Source: Pandoraea sp. PE-S2T-3 (GTDB lineage: Bacteria > Pseudomonadota > Gammaproteobacteria > Burkholderiales > Burkholderiaceae). Taken from it: 64,000 nt of DNA. Location: the NCBI RefSeq assembly GCF_002179965.1, contig NZ_NGUQ01000014.1, positions 310,001 through 374,000 on the forward strand, given 5' to 3'. Below the pieces are notes generated by a model. That model was given only the letters and a program-made list of their open reading frames with translations, made no database searches and was not told the DNA's origin. Position numbers and translations under genes: made by a program. Shown piece by piece: positions 42,956 through 53,394 of this stretch (the stretch's first letter is position 1; each line of letters starts with the position of its first letter).

Positions 42956-43858
42956 GTGCTCAAACTGTCTCTGGAAGCCATCGAAATCGTCGATGCCATC
43001 GCGCGCTACGGCTCGTTTGCCGCCGCCGCCGAGCGGCTGCACAAGGTGCCGTCGACCATCTCTTACGCCGTCTCCAAGCTGGAAGATCAGCTCGGCATTG
43101 CGCTGTTCGTGCGCAACGGCCCGAGGGTCACGCTCACCGACGCGGGACAGGAAATGCTCAAGGAGGGACGCTGGCTGCTCGCGGCTGCGGGCCAGCTCGA
43201 ATCGCGCATGCGGCAGATCGCCACCGGCTACGAGGCGGAAATCCGGCTGGTACACGACTCGCTGATCCCCACGAGCGCCTTCAATCCCGATATCTGCGCG
43301 TTCGAAGATTTGAGATGCGGCACGCGTCTGCGCATTGGCACGGAGACGCTCACGGGCACGTGGGAGCTGTTGCGTGAAGGGCGGGCCGATCTGGTCGTGG
43401 CCGCCGGGGAAGGGCCGGCAAGCGGCGGCTACAAGGCGGTGGCGATCGGCACGCTGGATTTCGCGTTCTGCGTGAGCGCCACCCACCCGTTCACCAAGCT
43501 GAAGCGCCCGCTCACGCGGGACGATCTGCTGGAGAACACCGCTATCGTCGTGGGCGACGGGGCGCGCTCGCTGGCCGATCGTTCAGTGGGGTTGTTGCTG
43601 GGTCAGCGCAGGATTACCGTGCCCGGCATGCAGGCGAAGATTGCGGCGCAGTTGGCAGGACTGGGGCACGGTTTTCTGCCGCGCGCCTGCGTGTGTGCGG
43701 AACTGACGCGGGGCGCGCTGGTGGAATTGCAGGTCGAGGAGCCCCGCCCGCCCGAGACATTCTGGCTGGCATGGCGTACCGAGCGCATGGGCGAGGCGTT
43801 GAAGTGGTGGAGTCAGCGGCTCAACCGGCCGCTGCTGCCGAACATTCTGTCGCTTTGA
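42956..43858 (+). CDS. LysR-family transcriptional regulator
   Basis: A 300-residue regulator with an N-terminal helix-turn-helix (YGSFAAAAERLHKVPSTISY, then LEDQLGIALFVRNGPRVTLT). A periplasmic-binding-like effector domain follows (GTLDFAFCVSATHPFTKLKR, and GLGHGFLPRACV). The GTG start follows TTTGGAG. Divergent position and the palindrome between them suggest control of the YcaC-XapX-amidohydrolase-DoxX operon. The effector is unknown. Confidence 0.92.
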   Translation: MLKLSLEAIEIVDAIARYGSFAAAAERLHKVPSTISYAVSKLEDQLGIALFVRNGPRVTLTDAGQEMLKEGRWLLAAAGQLESRMRQIATGYEAEIRLVHDSLIPTSAFNPDICAFEDLRCGTRLRIGTETLTGTWELLREGRADLVVAAGEGPASGGYKAVAIGTLDFAFCVSATHPFTKLKRPLTRDDLLENTAIVVGDGARSLADRSVGLLLGQRRITVPGMQAKIAAQLAGLGHGFLPRACVCAELTRGALVELQVEEPRPPETFWLAWRTERMGEALKWWSQRLNRPLLPNILSL

Positions 43859-43862
43859 ACGC

Positions 43863-44897
43863 TCAGGACGCCGGGCGCTCGGCCGCGGCCACCGACAGCC
43901 CCGGCAACCCCAGCATCCCCGGCATTCCCGGTGACATCAGCCAGCCGTACAACGGCGTCACCGGCCCTTCGGCGAGTGCGCTCGCAATCGCTTTCAGATC
44001 CGCCGAACCCGGCGCACCGATCAACGCATAACCGACTTGCCCCTTGCGCCACGTGACCACGCCCATGCGGTCGATGTGCTGCTCTGCCACGCCCTGATCG
44101 GGACGCGGATCCTTCACCACACACAGCGCAATCGGGTCGCCTTTCTCTGGCAGATACACCATCTGAACCAGCGCACGATCCTGCCAGCGCAGCCGCTGCA
44201 CGCGCTTGAACGTCAACCCCTGCGCCTTCAGATCGGGCACGCGGATATCGAGCTTGTCGTCGCGCTGAATGTCGGCCACGGTGCGCGCGGTGTCGCCGTC
44301 ATCCACGTTCGTCGACGCCACGGTATCGCGGGCATAGAGTTGCTGATACTCGGCGGCGGCGCGCACCCACGTCACCCCTTGCGGCGACTTCGGCGGCGGT
44401 GTCGTGGCACTGGTCAGCACCGCGCCGCCGAGTCCGGCTTTCTGCAACACGCCCGGCAACAGCGGCATGGTGACAGCCGTTGCGGCAACACCCGCCGCAA
44501 AGGCTGCGGCCAGCCACCACGGACGCACACGGCGCCCCGCTGCCGACGTGTTGGATGACGCCAACGATGCTGGCGGTTCGTCGTTCGCGACAGTCGCCGC
44601 CGGTCGGGCAATACCGCCGCCGCCACTGACGCCACGCTCGCCTGCCCCCGAGCCCATCGGCTGACGTTGCGCATGCGCGCGCAGCAAGGCGTCGAGATTG
44701 GCGCTCAGACTTTGGGGAACCGGTGGCAGCGACTGCGACGCGAAGGTTTCGCGATACGGCAGGCGCGATGCGCGCAGCGAGGCCACCACATCGGCCAGTA
44801 CCGGCGACTCGGCCAGCGCGGCTTCGACTTCGGCGCGTTCGGCCGGGGCCAGTTCGTTATCGACGTACGCGAGCAGGCGGATATCGTCTTCGTTCAT
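43863..44897 (-). CDS. Transmembrane anti-sigma factor
   Basis: A 344-residue inner-membrane protein. The N-terminal anti-sigma region is MNEDDIRLLAYVDNELAPAE. A disordered linker follows, then one transmembrane helix near residue 128 (WWLAAAFAAGVAATAVTM) and a periplasmic C-terminal domain (VTWRKGQVGYALIGAPGS) ending in a Pro/Gly/Met-rich tail. There is no zinc HxxxCxxC motif. Its ATG overlaps the sigma gene's stop, so the pair is coupled. The periplasmic domain would sense the inducing signal. Confidence 0.87.
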   Translation of the reverse strand: MNEDDIRLLAYVDNELAPAERAEVEAALAESPVLADVVASLRASRLPYRETFASQSLPPVPQSLSANLDALLRAHAQRQPMGSGAGERGVSGGGGIARPAATVANDEPPASLASSNTSAAGRRVRPWWLAAAFAAGVAATAVTMPLLPGVLQKAGLGGAVLTSATTPPPKSPQGVTWVRAAAEYQQLYARDTVASTNVDDGDTARTVADIQRDDKLDIRVPDLKAQGLTFKRVQRLRWQDRALVQMVYLPEKGDPIALCVVKDPRPDQGVAEQHIDRMGVVTWRKGQVGYALIGAPGSADLKAIASALAEGPVTPLYGWLMSPGMPGMLGLPGLSVAAAERPAS

Positions 44898-45451
44898 CAC
44901 GCGTCCTCCTCACGTGCGCCGGCAGTGTTATCGATCCGGCGGGGTTGCCCCTCTGGGTTGCGGAACCGGTCGCCGATGGTGCGGCGAGCGCGTGACAGAC
45001 GGCTCATGACGGTGCCGATGGGCACGTCGAGCACCTGTGCGGCCTCCTGATAGCTCAGGCCTTCGACCGCGACGAGCAGCACCACGAGACGCTGCGCCTC
45101 CGGCAACTGGTCGACGGCGCCGAATACCTGGTGATAGCTGGCGAGATCTTCCGGCGTCGCGGCGTGCAGGTCGGGCACCGTTTCCACGTCGGCGTCTTCC
45201 CACGCAAGGCTGCCGCGCGAGCGCACGCGGCGCGAGCGAATCTCGTTGATCCAGGTGGTATGCACGATGCTGTACATCCAGCTCAATGCCGACGTACCGG
45301 GCTGCCATTGATGCACGCGCTCAAGCGCATGCACGCAGGCGCGTTGCACGAGGTCTTCGGCATCGTGACGATCGCCTGCGATGCGCAGAGCGAATGCCCA
45401 GAGGCGAGGCAGCAGGCCCGGGAGCATGCTGGGCAAATCCTGACCGGTCAT
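44897..45451 (-). CDS. ECF RNA polymerase sigma factor
   Basis: A 184-residue ECF sigma factor. Region 2 has LWAFALRIAGDRHDAEDLVQ and WMYSIVHTTWINEIRSRRVR. Region 4 has LPEAQRLVVLLVAVEGLSYQ and VPIGTVMSRLSRARRTI. The start at 45451 follows AGGAA. It is coupled to the anti-sigma gene, and the secreted repeat protein gene lies 226 bases upstream on the same strand, a possible member of the regulon. The gap 45452-45658 holds no gene I can support. Confidence 0.92.
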   Translation of the reverse strand: MTGQDLPSMLPGLLPRLWAFALRIAGDRHDAEDLVQRACVHALERVHQWQPGTSALSWMYSIVHTTWINEIRSRRVRSRGSLAWEDADVETVPDLHAATPEDLASYHQVFGAVDQLPEAQRLVVLLVAVEGLSYQEAAQVLDVPIGTVMSRLSRARRTIGDRFRNPEGQPRRIDNTAGAREEDA

Positions 45452-45658
45452 CGGCGAATTTCCTGGCGGAGGGTGCCTGGCGGCAAGCCAGTCCGAAGCG
45501 TCGCCGGCGATGACCGCCAGCGTACGCCGCGAAATTATACTGAGCCGCCGCGAAACCTGCCCGACGGGAGTTCGCATCCGCGGCCTCCCGCTTCGCCCAG
45601 CCGGCGTTGGGTCACCTGCGTGAAATGGTTCAGACACCCCAACGCCTCGCTCACCAAA

Positions 45659-45676
45659 TTCACTTCCTTCACTTCA
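45659..45676. repeat. 9-bp tandem repeat x2 beside a stop codon
   Basis: Units TTCACTTCC and TTCACTTCA, one base from the stop (45678-45680, minus strand) of the secreted repeat protein gene. Confidence 0.55.
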
Positions 45677-45677
45677 C

Positions 45678-46070
45678 TCAGGGCTTGATGGTGTGCCACA
45701 CGTCCTTGAAGTTATCGCCCTTCATGTCGCCCGGGGCGGCGTCTTTCGTGAACAGATACATCGGCTTGCCCTTGTAGGCCCACTGCTTCATGCCGTCGTC
45801 ACGCGTGATGATCGTGTAGTTGCCTTCTGCGGCGGCACCCGACGTGGCCATCACCGGCGGCCAGGCCTCGGCACACGGGCCATTGCAGGTGCTTTTGCCG
45901 CTGCCGGCCACATCCTTGTCGAAGGTGTAGACGGTACGGTTCTGGCCGTCGACCATCATGCCGTTCGAGGCTTTGAACGGGACTTCCGCGTGCGCAGCGG
46001 TGGCGGCAAACGCGCCGGCGGCGACGACGAGAGCGGTCAGAACAGCGGACATCGATTGACGTTGGTTCAT
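45678..46070 (-). CDS. Secreted COG4315-type repeat protein
   Basis: A 130-residue exported protein. The signal peptide ends near TAAHA-EVP. The mature part has two copies of the short secreted repeat: MMVDGQNRTVYTFDKDVAGS with CNGPCAEAWPPV, then DGMKQWAYKGKPMYLFTKD. This is the COG4315/PF03640 family of unknown function. Two cysteines in CNGPC may form a disulfide. It sits upstream of an ECF sigma/anti-sigma pair in the same direction, an association seen elsewhere for this family. Confidence 0.88.
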   Translation of the reverse strand: MNQRQSMSAVLTALVVAAGAFAATAAHAEVPFKASNGMMVDGQNRTVYTFDKDVAGSGKSTCNGPCAEAWPPVMATSGAAAEGNYTIITRDDGMKQWAYKGKPMYLFTKDAAPGDMKGDNFKDVWHTIKP

Positions 46071-46243
46071 CAGATTGGCTCCTCAGGTAATTGTCGGTGT
46101 CGACATTCACAGAACGTTCGCCCGCAGCGCTTTATTCCATCGCGAGCTATCGATATTTTCCGCTTGTCACCAACGCCCGTGGCCGCTTTGCGCCGCGCCC
46201 TTAGGTGCAGTGCAGCATTTACATTTCGCCGCTGCACACGACA

Positions 46244-46273
46244 ACGGCCATCCGAGCCCCCTCGGATGGCCGT
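46244..46273 (-). terminator. Hairpin downstream of the sugar-acid ABC operon
   Basis: A perfect 13-bp stem (ACGGCCATCCGAG at 46244-46256 with CTCGGATGGCCGT at 46261-46273) and a CCCC loop. It lies about 70 bases past the last permease stop. The T-run is poor, so it is a likely but not certain terminator. Confidence 0.6.
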
Positions 46274-46341
46274 CACCGGGCAGACCGCGCCGGGGGATAT
46301 TCGGCGCACCTGCCTGACAAACCGCTTTTCGTTGCTTTCGT

Positions 46342-47307
46342 CTACTCGCCCTTCGGCGCTTCCTTCACACGGCTGACCAACTGCGTCGGGCTCACGAATT
46401 GCAGCGCGATGAGCACCCACAGCAAGGTGATCGCCATATAGATCATCGCCATCGCATCGATCGACTGCGGCGCTCGCACCCCGGTAGAAAACACCGCGTA
46501 GTACAACGCCACGACCAGCGTCTGCGTATCGGGCCCCGCCGTGAAGAACGTCAGCTCGAACATGCCGATGGTGCGCACCAGCACCAGCAGACCCGCCGCG
46601 AGCATGCCCGGCACCAACAGCGGCAGCAGCACGTGGCGGAAATACTTGAACGTGTTGGCACCGAAGATGCGGGCGGCCGCTTCGAGATTCGGATCGATCT
46701 GCTCAATGAACGGCGTCATCACCAGAATCACGAACGGCAGCGATGGCACGAGGTTCGCGAGAATCACGCCCGAGAGCGTGCCGCCAAGGCCGATCTTGTA
46801 GAGCACCGTCGCCATCGGAATGCCATACGTCACCGGCGGCACCATCAGCGGCAGCAGAAACACCAGCATCGCAATACGTTTGCCCGGGAACTGCGCGCGT
46901 GCCAACGCATACGCCGCAGGCACACCCAACGCGATCGACAGCAACACCACCGCGCCCACCACTTCGAACGTCACCCACAGCACGTTGGCCAGTTGAAAGT
47001 CGTTCCACGCCTGCGCATACCAATGCAGCGTGAAGCTCTCGGGCAGCGGCGTGCCGAACCAACGTGTGGCCACCGAGTTCATCGTGACGGTGGCAATCAT
47101 CAGGCCCACGTTCACGAGGAAGAAGATCATCGCGCCCCACACCAGCACGCGCCAGATACGCGCGCCCGGCCCTTCGCGGCGGGACTGGCGGCGTGTGGCC
47201 TTTGCTTCGCGAGAAGCGGTGGTATTGCCCGCGGATGACGGCGTGGTCATGAAGTCTCCGTTCTGCACGGCCATGGCACCGGCCAGAGGTTTGTCTGCGG
47301 CGCTCAT
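46342..47307 (-). CDS. ABC transporter permease, second subunit
   Basis: A 321-residue inner-membrane permease of the putrescine/iron type (PotC/ThiP-like). After a 50-residue hydrophilic start there are six helices. The EAA loop is IDPNLEAAARIFGANTFKYF and the preceding LVPSLPFVILVMTPFIE is typical. It overlaps the previous permease by four bases. It is part of a four-gene importer whose binding-protein promoter shares the sugar-acid operator, so glucarate or galactarate is the probable cargo. Confidence 0.9.
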   Translation of the reverse strand: MSAADKPLAGAMAVQNGDFMTTPSSAGNTTASREAKATRRQSRREGPGARIWRVLVWGAMIFFLVNVGLMIATVTMNSVATRWFGTPLPESFTLHWYAQAWNDFQLANVLWVTFEVVGAVVLLSIALGVPAAYALARAQFPGKRIAMLVFLLPLMVPPVTYGIPMATVLYKIGLGGTLSGVILANLVPSLPFVILVMTPFIEQIDPNLEAAARIFGANTFKYFRHVLLPLLVPGMLAAGLLVLVRTIGMFELTFFTAGPDTQTLVVALYYAVFSTGVRAPQSIDAMAMIYMAITLLWVLIALQFVSPTQLVSRVKEAPKGE

Positions 47308-48199
47308 CCTTTGCCTCCCGAGGTCGGACCGCTATAGAACGCCCGGCGTGCGCCGAGCATGCCCGCCACGATCAGCAGTTGCACAAAGCCCATCACGATC
47401 GCCACGCACGAGGCGAGCGAATAGTCGTAGCTTTCGAACGCGGCTTCGTACGCCGCAATCGACACCACTCGCGTGGCACCTGCCGGCACGCCAAGCAGCA
47501 CCGCCGACGGGAACACCGAGAACGCCTGCACGAACGACAGACACGCCGCCATCGTCAGCCCCGGCACCAGCAGCGGCAGATAAATCAGCCGGAACTGTTC
47601 CCACGGTCCGGCGCCGAGCGTGCCTGCTGCGCGGGCGAGCGTCGGGTCGATACCCGTGACGTACGACAGAATCAACAGAAACGCGAACGGGAAACCCGAG
47701 ATCACCAGCGAGATCAGCACGCCCCAGTAGTTGTGCGTCAGGCGCACTTCGTCGCTATACAGATGCAACGCGTGCAGCGCCTGCGGAAACCAGCCGTTCG
47801 GCCCGTAGTACGTCAGCATGCCGTCGGCGATCAGCACGGTTCCCAGCGTGACCGGCACGACGAGCAGCATCGTCACGAACTTGGCCGCCGGTGTGTTGCG
47901 ACGCAGCGCAAACGCGGCCGGAATCGACATGCCCACGTTAATCAGCGTGGCCGGCACTGCGAGCTTGAGCGTGATCCAGACGGTCGGCCAGAGCGTGGAT
48001 TCGGTGAAGAACTTGAGATAGTTCGCGAACACCCCGCCGCCGTCCATCGGCTGGAACGACAGGAACAGGCCATAGGCGAACGGATACACGAACATCGCCA
48101 CCAGCACCGCCAGCGCCGGGACGACCAGCCAGCCGCGTGCATCGAAGCGCCACCCACGCTCCCCGCGCTCGGCCACCGGTGCCGAAGACGTGGCGGCAC

Positions 48200-48203
<4 letters not shown>
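47304..48203 (-). CDS. ABC transporter permease, first subunit
   Basis: A 299-residue permease with six helices and the EAA loop IDPTLARAAGTLGAGPWEQF. It resembles PotB-type subunits of the same importer class. ATGA overlaps at both ends couple it to the ATPase gene upstream and the second permease downstream. Confidence 0.91.
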
Positions 48204-49279
<1,076 letters not shown>

Positions 49280-49305
49280 GACGAAACCCTTGTGAATCTG
49301 CCGAG

Positions 49306-50481
49306 TTACTTCGACTTCAGAGCGCCGATCTCGGCATCCCACTTCTGGAAGGCCGCCACCATCGCGGTAGCGTCGAGCGGCACGGCGTGCGGGAAGTCCG
49401 CGATCAGCTTGGTGTACTCGGGACGGCCATACTTGGCGATCACTTCCTGACTCTTCGCGGGGGCGGCCGTCAGCGGCACGTCCTTCACGGCAGGGCCCGG
49501 GTAGAAGTAGCCGTCGTCGTAGGTCAGCGCCTGCTGTGCCGGCTCAAGCATGAAGTTGATCAGCTTGATGATCACGTCCATCTTTTCCTTCGACACGCCC
49601 TTCGGCACCACCATGTAATGCGCGTCGTTCACCCACGTGAACTTGTCGAACGCCTGCACCTTGAAGCTCGCCGGCACGATGCCCAGCGCGCGCGGGTTGA
49701 TGTCCCAGCCCGTGACCGTCAGGGTCATGTCGCGGCTGCCTTCGCCCAGTTCCTTCATCACGGCCGACGTGCCGCCCGGGTAGTACGGAATGCACGTGTC
49801 GAGTTCTTTCAGGAACGCCCACGTCTTGTCCCAGCCCTTGATCGGATCGTGCGGGTCTTTGTCGCCGAGCAGATACGGCAGGCCCATCAGGAATGTGCGG
49901 CCCGGGCCGGAGTTGGCCGGACGCGCGTAAATCAGCTTGCCCGGGTTCGCCTTGCACCACGCGAGCAGCTCAGCAGGCGTCTTCGGCGGGTTGCTCACCT
50001 TGGCCGGATTGAATTCCACCAGCGGGCCGGCCGGCATGAAGGTCACGGCGAGGCCATAGCCCTTCGAGAGTTCCTGCATCGCGCGCACATTCGGCGCGTA
50101 TTTGTCGAGCACGCCCGGCAGTTGGGCGCTGTAGTCGGGCAGCAGACGTTGCCAGAGGTTTTGCTGGATACCGGCGGCGAGCGCATCGGTGCCGGTCAGC
50201 ACGATGTCGATGTCGGCGCGGCCAGCGGCCTGCATGGCCTTGATCTTGCCCGGCAATTGCGGGGCCGGTGCGTTGGTGAAGGTGATCCGGGAGACCAGAT
50301 CCGGGTACTTGTCACGGAACGCTTCGAAGCCCTTCTGCGTGAGCGCGAGGTTGCCCGCCACGTCCACGATGTTGAGCGTCACCGGCGCGGCAGCGGCGGT
50401 GTTCGCGATGCTCCCCACTACGGCGGCACATGCCAATGCGCCTAGCGTGCGTTGCCAGAATCCCCTGCGGCTGAAGGCCAT
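49306..50481 (-). CDS. ABC transporter substrate-binding protein, Tat-type signal
   Basis: A 391-residue periplasmic binding protein of the PotD/iron-type family. The N-terminus MAFSRRGFWQRTLGALACAA contains a twin-arginine motif (SRRGFW), and cleavage is likely after NTAAA. The mature part has AAGRADIDIVLTGTDALAAG, GLAVTFMPAGPLVEFNP and NDAHYMVVPKGVSKEKMD. It heads the importer operon, with a perfect GTCAT-N3-ATGAC site 33 bases upstream. The Tat motif implies export folded, unusual for such a protein. Confidence 0.9.
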   Translation of the reverse strand: MAFSRRGFWQRTLGALACAAVVGSIANTAAAAPVTLNIVDVAGNLALTQKGFEAFRDKYPDLVSRITFTNAPAPQLPGKIKAMQAAGRADIDIVLTGTDALAAGIQQNLWQRLLPDYSAQLPGVLDKYAPNVRAMQELSKGYGLAVTFMPAGPLVEFNPAKVSNPPKTPAELLAWCKANPGKLIYARPANSGPGRTFLMGLPYLLGDKDPHDPIKGWDKTWAFLKELDTCIPYYPGGTSAVMKELGEGSRDMTLTVTGWDINPRALGIVPASFKVQAFDKFTWVNDAHYMVVPKGVSKEKMDVIIKLINFMLEPAQQALTYDDGYFYPGPAVKDVPLTAAPAKSQEVIAKYGRPEYTKLIADFPHAVPLDATAMVAAFQKWDAEIGALKSK

Positions 50482-50513
50482 GCTGTCTCCTCTTTTGGTT
50501 AAATTTCTCGTAA

Positions 50514-50526
50514 GTCATCATATGAC
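50514..50526. promoter_or_regulatory. GntR operator before the ABC importer operon
   Basis: GTCAT-CAT-ATGAC, a perfect palindrome, 33 bases from the binding-protein start. A further GTCAT half-site lies at 50534-50538. Confidence 0.65.
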
Positions 50527-50702
50527 TGACGTTGTCATTTTGCAATTGGGGGACGCCGCGAAACACCTCAGAGATTTCCCTAGGATGACGAGACACCTTT
50601 GTTTTTATTGCGTTTAAAGCCCCATTTCAATGGGAAACAATGGCAACGATCAGGGGAAACACCGATAGAGAGACGCCGGATGCGTCACCTAAATTACGGC
50701 CA

Positions 50703-50715
50703 GTCATACGATGAC
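50703..50715. promoter_or_regulatory. GntR operator before gudD
   Basis: GTCAT-ACG-ATGAC, a perfect palindrome 56 bases before the gudD start. It shares the ACG spacer with the kdgD site at 33063. Confidence 0.65.
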
Positions 50716-50770
50716 GTAAAAGATATCAGCGCACCGCAGATTGCGGTGCCGCAGACGAGGCCGATACACC

Positions 50771-52045
50771 GTGAAAATTCAGCGCATCACCATCACCCCG
50801 ATTGCCTTTCGCGACCCGCCGCTGCTCAACGCGGCCGGCATCCACGAGCCCTATGCGCTGCGCACCATTATCGAAATCGAGACCGATAACGGCCATGTCG
50901 GGCTGGGCGAGACGTATGGCGACGCGCCGGTGCTCACGCTGTTGCAAAACACCCGCGAGCATCTGATCGGCATGGACCCGTTCGACACCAACGGCCTGCG
51001 TGCCCGGGTGGCGGCGGTGGTGGCGCGCGGCGTGGGTGGCGAGCGCGTCGAGTACGAGTTGGCACCGGGCACCGACCCGCGCAAGGACGCCGAGAAGATC
51101 TACTCCGCCTTCGAAGTGCCGTTTCTCGATTTGCAGGCGCGGCATCTCGGCATTCCGCTGGTCGAATTGCTCGGTGGCGCCGTACGCAACGAGGTTCAGT
51201 ACAGCGCGTACCTGTTTTTCAAGTACGCCCAGCACATCGACCACCCGTATGCGCCCGACCCTTGGGGCGAGACGCTCGACGCCACGCAACTGGTCGCGCA
51301 AGCCCGCACCATGATCGACACGTACGGCTTCGGCAGCATCAAGCTCAAGGCCGGGGCACTCGATCCGAACGAAGAAGTGAAATGCCTCAAGGCGCTCAAA
51401 CGCGCCTTCCCCGACAAGCCGCTGCGTATCGATCCGAACGGCAACTGGTCGCTCACCACGGCGATCCGGATGGGCCGCGAGCTGGAGGGCGATCTCGAGT
51501 ACTACGAGGACCCGACGCCCACGCTCGAAGGCATGGCCGAACTGCATCGCGCAACCGGCATGCCGCTCGCCACCAACATGGTCGTGACCGATCTGCGCCA
51601 GTTCCGCGAGAACGTGCGCGTCAATGGTGCGCAGATCATCTTGTCCGACCACCACTACTGGGGCGGTCTGCGCGACACGCAAGTGCTCGCCCGCATGTGC
51701 GAGACGTTCGATCTCGGCCTCTCCATGCACTCCAATTCGCACCTTGGCATCAGCCTGATGGCCATGACGCATCTGGCGGCGAGCGTGCCGCGCCTGTCGT
51801 ATGCCTGCGATACGCATTACCCGTGGCAGGCGGCCGACGAGGAAGTCGTACGTGGCGGCAAGATCGCGATCCGCAACGGTGCGGTGACGCTCACGAAGGC
51901 CCCGGGGCTCGGGCTCGAGATCGATCAGGACCAGTTGGCCAAGCTGCACGAGCAGTACCTGCGTTGCGGGGTGCGTACCCGTAACGACGCGGTTCAGATG
52001 CGCAAGTACCAACCCGGCTGGAGCGGCAAGGCACCGCGCTTTTGA
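50771..52045 (+). CDS. gudD: Glucarate dehydratase
   Basis: A 424-residue enolase-superfamily enzyme that dehydrates D-glucarate to 5-dehydro-4-deoxyglucarate. The catalytic lysine region is GFGSIKLKAGALDPNEEV. Metal ligands fall in LRIDPNGNWSL and YYEDPTPTLEGMAEL. The asparagine/histidine region is PLATNMVVTDLRQF and LSMHSNSHLGISLMAM. The GTG at 50771 is chosen because the residues match the family start VKIQRITITPIAF. It is divergent from the importer, with GntR sites in the gap. Its stop lies inside a tandem repeat. Confidence 0.93.
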   Translation: MKIQRITITPIAFRDPPLLNAAGIHEPYALRTIIEIETDNGHVGLGETYGDAPVLTLLQNTREHLIGMDPFDTNGLRARVAAVVARGVGGERVEYELAPGTDPRKDAEKIYSAFEVPFLDLQARHLGIPLVELLGGAVRNEVQYSAYLFFKYAQHIDHPYAPDPWGETLDATQLVAQARTMIDTYGFGSIKLKAGALDPNEEVKCLKALKRAFPDKPLRIDPNGNWSLTTAIRMGRELEGDLEYYEDPTPTLEGMAELHRATGMPLATNMVVTDLRQFRENVRVNGAQIILSDHHYWGGLRDTQVLARMCETFDLGLSMHSNSHLGISLMAMTHLAASVPRLSYACDTHYPWQAADEEVVRGGKIAIRNGAVTLTKAPGLGLEIDQDQLAKLHEQYLRCGVRTRNDAVQMRKYQPGWSGKAPRF

Positions 52046-52076
52046 ACTTGCTTCTGAACCTGCTTCTGAACCCTGC
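52041..52076. repeat. 12-bp tandem repeat x3 containing the gudD stop
   Basis: Units TTTGAACTTGCT, TCTGAACCTGCT and TCTGAACCCTGC. The gudD stop is 52043-52045. Because the unit is 12 bases, TGA recurs in the same frame at 52055 and 52067, giving three in-frame stops. Confidence 0.85.
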
Positions 52077-52165
52077 ACACGCGGTATCCGAAGTCCCGAA
52101 GTACTGAAGCACCGATGCACCGTAATTTCAGAAACACAAGAAAACACACCACCTGAGGAGATGTC

Positions 52166-53341
52166 GTGAGACAAACGAAACTGATTGCCGGGCTCGCATT
52201 GGCCGGGCTCGCCGCCGGCGCCGTACCGGCGTTCGCACAATCGAACGTCACGCTGTACGGGATCGTCGACGATGCGTTGACGTACAGCAGCAACCAGAAC
52301 GGCAAGTCCAACACGTATCTGCGCAACGGCAATCTGGCAGGCAGCCGCTGGGGCATTCGTGGCACCGAAGATCTGGGCGGCGGCACCAAGGCGCTGTTCC
52401 AGTTGGAAAACGGCTTTGACGTCAACACGGGCGCGTTCAGCTCGGCAGGCGTGTTGTTCAATCGTCAGGCCTTCGTGGGTCTGAAGAACGACACCGTCGG
52501 CACGGTCACCATCGGCCGTCAGTACACGCCGTACTACCTGATGGTCGGCACGATCGGCCCGGTCGCCTACGTGACGGGCGCGACCGGCGCACACCCGGGC
52601 GATATCGACGGCCTGGATACGACCATCCGCATCAACAACTCGGTGACGTACACGTCGCCGGTACTGTGGGGCGTGACGGCCAGCCTGCAATACGGTTTCG
52701 GCGGACAACCGGGGGCCTTCAGCAAGGGCAATACGTATTCCGGCGCGTTGCGTTATGACGGCGGCCCGCTGTCGTTGGCAGCCGGTTACCTGCGCATGAA
52801 CAACGTGGGTGGCGGCGGCACGAGCTGGAACAGTGCATCGACCGGCACGTACGGCACCTCGGCCGTCAATCAGGGGTATGTCACGGCCGACGTGCTGCAA
52901 CACATCGCGTTCGCCGGTGTGTACACCATTGGCGGCCTGACCTTCGGCGCGAGCTACAGCAACGTGCAGTACAAGCCGGGCGCCGCGTCGCTGTTCCACG
53001 ACACGGCAATCTTCAACACGGCCGGCGTGCATGCGTCGTGGATCGTGGCACCGCAGTGGCGTCTGGCCGCCGCGTACAGCTATACGGCCGCGTCCAAGGC
53101 CAACGGCATCAACGATGCCGCGACCTATCATCAGGTCTCGCTGGCGCAGGTGTATTCGCTCTCGAAGCGCACGTCGCTGTATGCGCTCGAAGCGTGGCAG
53201 CACGCCAACGGCAAGTCGCTCTCGGCGAATGCCACGAGCATCATCAACGCCGGTCCGGTGGTGGGCGACTCGCAGAACGCCACGCCGTCGTCGACGAGCT
53301 CGCAGTTCGTCGGCATGCTGGGCATTCGCGTCGACTTCTGA
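52166..53341 (+). CDS. Burkholderia-type general porin
   Basis: A 391-residue outer-membrane trimeric porin. The signal peptide ends near VPAFA-QSN, followed by the hallmark VTLYGIVDDALTYSSN. SRWGIRGTEDLGGGTKALFQ and RQAFVGLKNDTVGTVTIGRQ are typical of betaproteobacterial porins, and the chain ends in the aromatic GIRVDF for Bam recognition. The GTG start follows GAGGAG. Placement between gudD and the GntR gene suggests it admits sugar acids. Confidence 0.94.
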   Translation: MRQTKLIAGLALAGLAAGAVPAFAQSNVTLYGIVDDALTYSSNQNGKSNTYLRNGNLAGSRWGIRGTEDLGGGTKALFQLENGFDVNTGAFSSAGVLFNRQAFVGLKNDTVGTVTIGRQYTPYYLMVGTIGPVAYVTGATGAHPGDIDGLDTTIRINNSVTYTSPVLWGVTASLQYGFGGQPGAFSKGNTYSGALRYDGGPLSLAAGYLRMNNVGGGGTSWNSASTGTYGTSAVNQGYVTADVLQHIAFAGVYTIGGLTFGASYSNVQYKPGAASLFHDTAIFNTAGVHASWIVAPQWRLAAAYSYTAASKANGINDAATYHQVSLAQVYSLSKRTSLYALEAWQHANGKSLSANATSIINAGPVVGDSQNATPSSTSSQFVGMLGIRVDF

Positions 53342-53365
53342 CGTCTGCCTGTCTGTTGTCTGTTC
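53337..53365. repeat. 7-8 bp tandem repeat x4 at the porin stop
   Basis: Units TCTGACG, TCTGCCTG, TCTGTTG and TCTGTTC. The first contains the TGA stop (53339-53341) of the porin gene. Confidence 0.65.
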
Positions 53366-53369
53366 CGAT

Positions 53370-53394
53370 GGCCGGCGCCGTGCGCGCGCCGGCC
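53370..53394 (+). terminator. Hairpin after the porin gene
   Basis: GGCCGGCGC (53370-53378) pairs with GCGCCGGCC (53386-53394) around a seven-base loop, shortly after the porin stop. There is no strong T-run. Confidence 0.55.
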
